A stretch of DNA of 64,000 nucleotides from an uncultured Draconibacterium sp. GTDB lineage: Bacteria > Bacteroidota > Bacteroidia > Bacteroidales > Prolixibacteraceae. Shown piece after piece: positions 58,995-64,000 of the stretch; within the stretch, counting starts at the first letter, position 1, and every line of letters starts with the position of its first letter. The stretch lies in NCBI RefSeq assembly GCF_963675065.1, contig NZ_OY775906.1, forward strand, positions 102,001 to 166,000. Reading direction: 5' to 3'. Made by a program: the position numbers and the translations under genes. Below the pieces are notes generated by a model. That model was not told the origin of the DNA, did not search any database, and worked only from the letters and a program-made list of their open reading frames with translations.

Positions 58995-60281
58995 TTATTC
59001 AGCGATGCCTTTTTTGTATGTTTCCAGCGCTCGGTTCCGGGCCATTTTATGGTCAACCATTGGCGCAGCGTAGGTAAGATCCTGAAATTTGGGCACCCAC
59101 TTTTTAATGTAACACATCTCTTTATCGAACTTTTTCACCTGCTCGGTAGGGTTAAAAACCCGAAAGTATGGCGCTGCATCGCAACCGGTTCCTGCGGCCC
59201 ATTGCCAGTTGCCATTGTTTGATGAAAGCTCAAAGTCGAGTAGTTTTTTTGCAAAATACGCTTCTCCCCAGCGCCAGTCGATAAGCAGGTGTTTACACAA
59301 GAAGCTGGCAGTTATCATGCGTACACGGTTGTGCATATAGCCGGTTTTATTCAGTTCGCGCATTCCGGCATCTACAATTGGGTAGCCGGTTTCTCCATTG
59401 CACCAGCGCTCAAATTCTTTTTCTTTATTGCGCCACTGTATTCCGTTGTATTTGGTTCTGAAATTCTCGTTTACCACACGTGGAAAATGGAAAAGTATCT
59501 GCATGAAAAACTCGCGCCAAACTAGTTCGCTGAGAAAATCGGGTGATTGCTTATACACCTGCTGTACAATTTGGCGGATGCTAACTGTTCCAAAACGCAG
59601 GTGAACACTTAAGTGACTGGTTCCATGAATTGCCGGGAAGTTTCGTGTTTTGCTGTAATTCTCCACAACCGACAGGTCGTAGTCTTTTACCGCAACAGAT
59701 GATTTCTGAAATCCAATCTTTTCCAGTGCTGGCATCGAAGAATCAATATCCGCGAACGCATTTGATTGTATCTTTTCTTCAGTGTTTATGTGTTGCGGAC
59801 TAAAATGTTCGAGCCATTTGTTTTTGTAGGGCGTAAAAACTGTGTAAGGCGTTCCGTCTGCTTTTAAAACTTCGTGAGGTTCGAAAATTACCTGGTCTTT
59901 GTGCGAGAAAACGGAGATGCCGTTTTTCTTTAGAAGTTGATTTACCTGGTCATCTCTATCAGTAGCATAAGGTTCATAATCGCAGTTAAAGTGTACTTCT
60001 CCGATTTCAAATTCATTTATTAGTTCCTGCCAGATATTTAAAGGCTCGCCGGTTTTTACCAGCAATCCAGAATTCATGTCACGCAGTTCTTTATCCAGTT
60101 TGGTAAGTTGCTGATGAATAAAAGTTACGCGGGCATCATCTTTATCCAGTTCATCCAAAATATTGGTGTCGAATATAAAAAGCACCGCTGTTTTGTTATC
60201 TCTTTTGAGTGATCGTTGCAGTGCCGTATTATCATTAAATCGTAAATCTCGGCGTAACCAAACGATGTTAATCATATCCAT
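58995..60281 (-). CDS. phrB: Deoxyribodipyrimidine photolyase
   Basis: A 428-residue flavoprotein of the class I photolyase/cryptochrome family. N-terminal alpha/beta antenna domain (IVWLRRDLRFNDNTAL to SVFSHKDQVIFEPHEVL) and C-terminal FAD domain, with the FAD/DNA site YPIVDAGMRELNKTGYMHNRVRM, WQWAAGTGCDAAPYFRVFNPTEQ and the DNA lesion contacts around KKWVPKFQ. It splits cyclobutane pyrimidine dimers with blue light. The SDR gene is 24 bp upstream on the same strand, giving a two-gene operon. This suggests a light-exposed habitat, although the cell also has an [FeFe] hydrogenase. Confidence 0.93.
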   Translation of the reverse strand: MDMINIVWLRRDLRFNDNTALQRSLKRDNKTAVLFIFDTNILDELDKDDARVTFIHQQLTKLDKELRDMNSGLLVKTGEPLNIWQELINEFEIGEVHFNCDYEPYATDRDDQVNQLLKKNGISVFSHKDQVIFEPHEVLKADGTPYTVFTPYKNKWLEHFSPQHINTEEKIQSNAFADIDSSMPALEKIGFQKSSVAVKDYDLSVVENYSKTRNFPAIHGTSHLSVHLRFGTVSIRQIVQQVYKQSPDFLSELVWREFFMQILFHFPRVVNENFRTKYNGIQWRNKEKEFERWCNGETGYPIVDAGMRELNKTGYMHNRVRMITASFLCKHLLIDWRWGEAYFAKKLLDFELSSNNGNWQWAAGTGCDAAPYFRVFNPTEQVKKFDKEMCYIKKWVPKFQDLTYAAPMVDHKMARNRALETYKKGIAE

Positions 60282-60304
60282 TTTCTTTCTGTAAATATAA
60301 GCAT

Positions 60305-61723
60305 TCAGTGTTTAACAATATTCGCGACCATTCGTTTAAAAACAAATGAACGCAGCGGCTTAAACAGGTACCAGTACATTCTTCCCCATATTCCTTTTGG
60401 CCTGAAGGTGACTGTTTGAATAAGCTGATGGTCGCGAATTTTAAATTCAAGCCAAACCTCACCCGGAAGTTTCATTTCTGCATAAAGCAATAAACGCCCT
60501 TCCTTTTTATTGGTATAAATTACCCGCCAAAAATCAATGGCATCACCAGCGCTTATTGTATCGTTGTTGGTTCGTCCCCGGCGAAGTCCAACACCTCCGG
60601 CCAGTTTATCCATAAAACCACGAAATTGCCAAAGCCGGTTTCCGTAATACCAACCATTCCCTCCTCCGATTCGCCATATCTTTTCAATCGTATTTTCCAT
60701 CGAGGGCGTTTCTGCAATACGTACATCTTTGAAACAACCAAACTTCGGAACGTTTATGAAATCCGAGAGCTGCCCTTGCAATTGCCCGCTAACAAACGAA
60801 TCTTTCCAACTCGAGATAATTTCATTTTGTTCGATTTTTTTGAATGCCTGTTGCAAACTTTCCTCGTAGCTTAACAATTGCAACTTAAAAAGTTGGGTCA
60901 GCTCATCGTCGCGGGCAATTACTTCAACCCGCATACTGTCGACCAGCGAAGAGGCCAGTTTGTAGGAGGTTGAGGTAACAAAATACAACCAGTACGATGA
61001 TAGCCGGGGAGTCATTACCGGCACTGAAATGATCCGGCGTTTTAAGCCCCTTACTTTTGCAAAACGCAACAGCATTTGTTTGTAAGTAAGAATTTCGTTG
61101 CCTCCAATATCGAAGCTTTTATTGAAAACAGCCGGATTGTTTATTGTCAGTTCGAGGACTCGAATAACATCGGAAATAGCAATGGGCTGGCAGCGTGTTT
61201 TCAACCATTTTGGAGCTACCATTACCGGCAACTTCTCCACCAGATCGCGAATTATTTCGAAAGAGGCACTGCCAGAGCCGATAATAATTCCTGCCCGTAA
61301 TGTAGTTAGCGCATAATCGCCTTTTTCCAGTTCCAGTTCAACGTTTAATCTCGATTTCAGGTGTTTGGAAAGCGCTTGGTCGTTAACAATACCGCTCAAA
61401 TAAATTACTTGTTTGGTTGTGGTTTTATTTACTCGCTCCCTGAAGTTTATGGCCGATAATTTTTCCTGTTCTTCGTAATCGCGCGAGTCGGACATACTAT
61501 GCACAAGGTAATAGGCAATTTCTATATCTTCAGGGATTTTGTTCAGACTTTGTTTGTTCAGCAGGTCGGCCTCAATAATATCAATTGATTTTTCAATGGT
61601 ATGGCCAAATGCAGCGCGTTGCTTGTCTCTTACAACACAAGTTACATGGTGCCCTTTGTTTACCAATACGGGCAAAAGTCTTTTCCCTATGTATCCGGTA
61701 GCTCCGGTTAAAAGAATTCGCAT
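60305..61723 (-). CDS. NAD(P)-dependent SDR protein with a DUF2867 C-terminus
   Basis: A 472-residue protein. Residues 1-~230 are an atypical SDR Rossmann domain (GATGYIGKRLLPVLVNKGHHVTCVVRD and IYYLVHSM-like middle) and the second half contains DUF2867 (WRIGGGNGWYYGNRLWQFRGFMDKLAGGVGLRRGRTNNDTISAGDAIDFW). Such fusions often sit next to photolyase genes in Bacteroidota and cyanobacteria, which is the case here. The substrate is unknown; a link to a photoprotective metabolite is speculation. Confidence 0.85.
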   Translation of the reverse strand: MRILLTGATGYIGKRLLPVLVNKGHHVTCVVRDKQRAAFGHTIEKSIDIIEADLLNKQSLNKIPEDIEIAYYLVHSMSDSRDYEEQEKLSAINFRERVNKTTTKQVIYLSGIVNDQALSKHLKSRLNVELELEKGDYALTTLRAGIIIGSGSASFEIIRDLVEKLPVMVAPKWLKTRCQPIAISDVIRVLELTINNPAVFNKSFDIGGNEILTYKQMLLRFAKVRGLKRRIISVPVMTPRLSSYWLYFVTSTSYKLASSLVDSMRVEVIARDDELTQLFKLQLLSYEESLQQAFKKIEQNEIISSWKDSFVSGQLQGQLSDFINVPKFGCFKDVRIAETPSMENTIEKIWRIGGGNGWYYGNRLWQFRGFMDKLAGGVGLRRGRTNNDTISAGDAIDFWRVIYTNKKEGRLLLYAEMKLPGEVWLEFKIRDHQLIQTVTFRPKGIWGRMYWYLFKPLRSFVFKRMVANIVKH

Positions 61724-61830
61724 GGCGTTAATGGTTTAAACAAAATTGTTTAGTAACCTTAACAGAGTAACGTATTTATTAAGAGGATGTTCGGAGATCT
61801 GCTTTTTGAATGAATACGAAGTTGTTGTTT

Positions 61831-62301
61831 TTACAAGGCTTCCAGTTCTTCGCGGTAATCGTATTGTAAATCCTCGTGAAGCATGGAAATAACTTTTTGA
61901 ATTCGTTTTACCTGCATCAGGTACATGTTGAATACAACCCGGCTGCGTTTATAATCCAGGCGCGAGCCTTTAAGTTTTTTGCAGAAATACATTAACAGTT
62001 CAATTTCCGTTTCCTTTTTACCCGAAAAACGAATGTGTTTTTTTGTGGTTTTTAAAACTTTACGAATTGTTTTTTTTGCCAGGTAAAAACTGCTTCGGTT
62101 CAGGCTCATAAATTCCAGGTCGATCTCTTCTTTCACCTGCCTGATATATTCATCTTCGTTATAAGCTTCAAACAAAAGATAACTAAGCAGCTCTTTATTG
62201 TCTTTTTTATACTTGGCCAGCCGTGTTATCACATCTTCTAAAACCTCGGGCGGCAGGTTTTTTAGTTCCTTTTTTATGTTGCTAAGTGAAGCAATTTCCA
62301 T
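61831..62301 (-). CDS. Small helical protein of unknown function
   Basis: A 156-residue, mostly helical, lysine-rich cytoplasmic protein. I start at the ATG at 62301 (MEIASLSNIKKEL); the frame opens three codons earlier at a TTG. The stretch LPPEVLEDVITRLAKYKKDNKELLSYLLFEAYNEDEY and the basic block LAKKTIRKVLKTTKKHIRFSGKKE are visible; it may relate to DUF6155-type proteins but I am not sure. The gene is preceded by the second copy of the conserved 189-bp element, in the same orientation and spacing as recQ. Confidence 0.65.
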   Translation of the reverse strand: MEIASLSNIKKELKNLPPEVLEDVITRLAKYKKDNKELLSYLLFEAYNEDEYIRQVKEEIDLEFMSLNRSSFYLAKKTIRKVLKTTKKHIRFSGKKETEIELLMYFCKKLKGSRLDYKRSRVVFNMYLMQVKRIQKVISMLHEDLQYDYREELEAL

Positions 62302-62312
62302 AGCCTGCAAAA

Positions 62313-62498
62313 TAACCTAATTAATTTATAAAAAAGAATTAATTACCAGTAGGGCTGACGAAATAATTGACATACAATTATTTGTCAGGATTAACCTTGA
62401 CATTGAAAATCGTAGGATATTCATTGCTGAAGCACATAATATGCAGATTTTCAATCGTCAATACTTCGTGTGGAAAATTCATGAATTTTTCAGGTTAA
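62313..62498 (-). promoter_or_regulatory. Conserved structured element, copy 2
   Basis: Reads toward the gene at 61831-62301 and ends 11 bp before its ATG. Compared with copy 1, the stem ATTGAAAATC / GATTTTCAAT is longer, the small hairpin CTCT-GTTT-AGAG is replaced by TTCA-GCAA-TGAA, and the loop GATAT becomes TATGT while the arms AAATAATTG / CAATTATTT stay. Base changes that keep pairing point to a folded RNA (or DNA) structure. Confidence 0.75.
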
Positions 62499-62752
62499 AA
62501 TAAAACTTTCTTTTTCAGCCAATAACAGGCTAAAACTTTTACCGAAGTTGAGCAATGATTGATTTCGTAGAACAGCCAACAGCACAATTTCAAGGGTAAC
62601 TGTAGCAGAAGGCAGGTGAATAGCGGTTAATGAGTTTTGCAGAATAAAACCTGACGTTGGTTGGTGGTTATTTACTGAATGCTGAATTAAAATTCATTAC
62701 ATCAGTCAGTTACGTAAATTTGAAATGTAAAAACAATTAAAACAGTACAATC
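62499..62752. other. AT-rich spacer upstream of the exported 165-residue protein
   Basis: No gene seen. TAAATTTG at 62715-62722 on the plus strand matches TAnnTTTG and lies 30 bp before the next start codon; no good TTG -33 box accompanies it. Confidence 0.4.
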
Positions 62753-63250
62753 ATGAAAACAAAACTAGTTCTATTAAGCATTTGCATTGCAATTTTAAGC
62801 ATGGGCGCCACCGCAAAAATTAAAGACGGAAAGGCGATGACCGGAAACTCTCTTACCGAATTTGGTAAGTATACTATAGTAAATTCAAGCTCACCAATGG
62901 TTTACGATGATCAGGTATTGGAAACTTACGAGTTAACGTACGAAAATATTAGTAATCCTGTACGAATTGGAGTTTTGTGTGAGGATGATAAAAAATGTAA
63001 AACGTTTATTGTTCGTACCGATGAGTTTGAAATTGAATATGCCTGCAAAAACCATGTGTTTGGAGTGAAGAAAATGGAACCTCGTTTCCAGCAGTTGCCA
63101 AAAGAAGAAATGGAACTGAAATTGGACAGAGTTGCTTACTATTCACAACGGGTAATTTGCCAGAACAAAAAATCGCAAGACGATTTACTGGGTTTGATTG
63201 CATGTTATTTTCCTGATTTAGTGAAAGACGAATATCAAGCCAGTTTTTAA
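62753..63250 (+). CDS. Small exported protein of unknown function
   Basis: A 165-residue protein with a signal peptide (LVLLSICIAILSMGATA, cleaved near residue 21). The mature part carries several cysteines (VLCEDDKKCKTF, YACKNHVFG, RVICQNKK, LIACYFPD), probably disulfide-bonded. No family recognised. It stands alone, followed by two hairpin terminators. Confidence 0.7.
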   Translation: MKTKLVLLSICIAILSMGATAKIKDGKAMTGNSLTEFGKYTIVNSSSPMVYDDQVLETYELTYENISNPVRIGVLCEDDKKCKTFIVRTDEFEIEYACKNHVFGVKKMEPRFQQLPKEEMELKLDRVAYYSQRVICQNKKSQDDLLGLIACYFPDLVKDEYQASF

Positions 63251-63299
63251 AACGAATTTATACAGCGCAATTTTTTTCATAGAAATGTGAAAAGCTAAT

Positions 63300-63324
63300 C
63301 CCCGCCAGAGGGCGGGGGTTTTTT
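63300..63324 (+). terminator. Intrinsic terminator after the exported protein
   Basis: CCCCGCC-AGAG-GGCGGGG stem followed by GTTTTTT, 50 bp past the stop at 63250. Confidence 0.9.
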
Positions 63325-63419
63325 CTCTGAACAGAAAAACAAAAAACAGAAACCATTGAAAATAAAGAGTGAGTAGAATATTATAGGGTAATATAAATTA
63401 GTGAGTACTTTACTCGAAG

Positions 63420-63448
63420 GCCCTGCGTTGTAACAACGCAGGGCTTTT
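63420..63448. terminator. Second hairpin terminator
   Basis: GCCCTGCGTTG-TAA-CAACGCAGGGC, a perfect 11-bp stem followed by T4. It may terminate readthrough before the LytS-type gene or act on both strands. Confidence 0.75.
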
Positions 63449-63582
63449 CAATGTATGGAAGTTTTTTTGCTGCAAAATGGTAATTTCTGTCAGCCAACGA
63501 CAGGTTTTTACCGCCCGCCCCATGTTAATCACCAAAGTGCTTTTATAAATGTTGTTACCTTTATGATAGGGGAGTTAATGGT

Positions 63583-64000
63583 ATGAACAAATTGTTGTAC
63601 AATAACAGTGTGCTTTACCGGGGAACAAGGCATATTTTATTCTTTGTAATTACCGTGGTATTGTTTACAGGTATTTTATTTGTTCAAAGCGAAAACGATA
63701 GCCTGCTGCACATTTTAGGAATAACATTAGGCAATGCCTTATTCTTTTTTGGCTATGCTTACATCATTATTTTTCTTCTTATTCCCGAACTGTTGTTAAA
63801 AGCCAAGCCGTTTTGGTTTATTGTAGTTTTTTTACTGGTAGGAATTGGCTTATCGGCATTAAAATTATTGTTCTCCGATTATATTTTTTATGCTTCAATA
63901 GCTCCCGAGAATATATCCGGAAACGGTGCTTTTAATCTTCGTTTGATTGTGATGAATACAAAAGACATGACTTTTATTGTGGCCTTGTTTTGTATTGCCA
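63583..64000 (+). CDS. N-terminus of a LytS-type sensor histidine kinase (cut by window end)
   Basis: An open frame from ATG 63583 (preceded by AGGGGAG) to the window end, 139 codons so far, with no stop. It has four hydrophobic helices: HILFFVITVVLFTGILFV, LGNALFFFGYAYIIIFLLIPELLL, FWFIVVFLLVGIGLSALKLLF and DMTFIVALFCIA. The IPELLLKAKPFWF turn matches the sensor part of LytS-like kinases such as the one at 16.1-17.2 kb, so the catalytic part is expected beyond the window. Confidence 0.8.
   Translation, partial: MNKLLYNNSVLYRGTRHILFFVITVVLFTGILFVQSENDSLLHILGITLGNALFFFGYAYIIIFLLIPELLLKAKPFWFIVVFLLVGIGLSALKLLFSDYIFYASIAPENISGNGAFNLRLIVMNTKDMTFIVALFCIA

Noticed and set aside
1..64000. tRNA and rRNA genes
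   Set aside because: I scanned the gaps for T-loop type motifs and cloverleaf-sized palindromes and found nothing convincing.

Overview
The window looks like chromosome of a Bacteroidota bacterium, most likely Bacteroidales/Marinilabiliales (a Prolixibacteraceae-like genome would fit). The reasons are Bacteroidota-type -7 boxes (TAnnTTTG) ahead of several genes, few clear Shine-Dalgarno sites, families common in that phylum (DUF4230, DUF5063, DUF5362, DUF1080, CreD with a small winged-helix regulator, LytS/LytTR pairs, a group-B-like [FeFe] hydrogenase), and a leuA-leuC-leuD-citramalate synthase-like-leuB gene order. I found no rRNA, tRNA, CRISPR array, prophage or plasmid module. Most of the window is housekeeping or envelope genes, with short repeat elements in the gaps.

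Layout. 0-11 kb: thioredoxin-fold protein, lipoprotein, MscS channel, APC/SLC12-like and SLC13-like transporters, SNase-type nuclease, a REP-associated tyrosine transposase surrounded by hairpin repeats, inositol-phosphatase-family enzyme, small-molecule kinase, [FeFe] hydrogenase. 11-19 kb: two serine-hydrolase-family proteins (the second has lost its catalytic residues), a DUF1080 protein, a DUF4230 protein, a LytS/LytTR two-component pair, a DAACS symporter. 19-23 kb: threonine ammonia-lyase, a diacylglycerol kinase gene split by one in-frame amber codon, and creD plus a regulator operon sharing a 19-bp palindrome. 23-28.7 kb: two exported proteins (one with IPT/TIG and kelch-like parts), a CAAX-type protease and a second REP-type transposase between REP hairpins. 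28.8-36 kb: the branched-chain amino acid operon (minus strand), preceded by a complete leucine/isoleucine attenuator with a 23-residue leader peptide, and containing a stray four-helix-bundle gene. 36-45 kb: an outer-membrane biogenesis run (guaB, three SurA/PpiC-like proteins, MoxR ATPase, OstA/LptA-like protein). 45-50.5 kb: recQ, DUF5063, a DEDD exonuclease, an RlmI-like methyltransferase and CysH. 50.5-55 kb: a glycine-rich lipoprotein between copies of a long repeat, and a flavinylated FMN-binding protein paired with a porin. 55.5-64 kb: EttA, DUF5362, a TolB-like protein, an SDR-photolyase pair, small unknown proteins and the start of another LytS-type kinase cut by the window edge.

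How parts work together. IlvA and the citramalate-synthase-like enzyme give two possible routes to 2-oxobutanoate for isoleucine, while LeuA/B/C/D make leucine; the leader peptide would let leucine and isoleucine charging control the operon. The PPIase-MoxR-OstA run points to outer-membrane protein and LPS assembly.

The most interesting non-coding signal is a ~188-bp element present twice, in opposite orientation, each time ending about 10 bp before a start codon and reading towards that gene (recQ at 45 kb; an unknown 156-residue protein at 62 kb). It has stems whose loops and some paired positions differ between copies while pairing is kept, which suggests a structured leader or a mobile promoter-bearing element. 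All identifications are from reading sequence and motifs; no database search was run.
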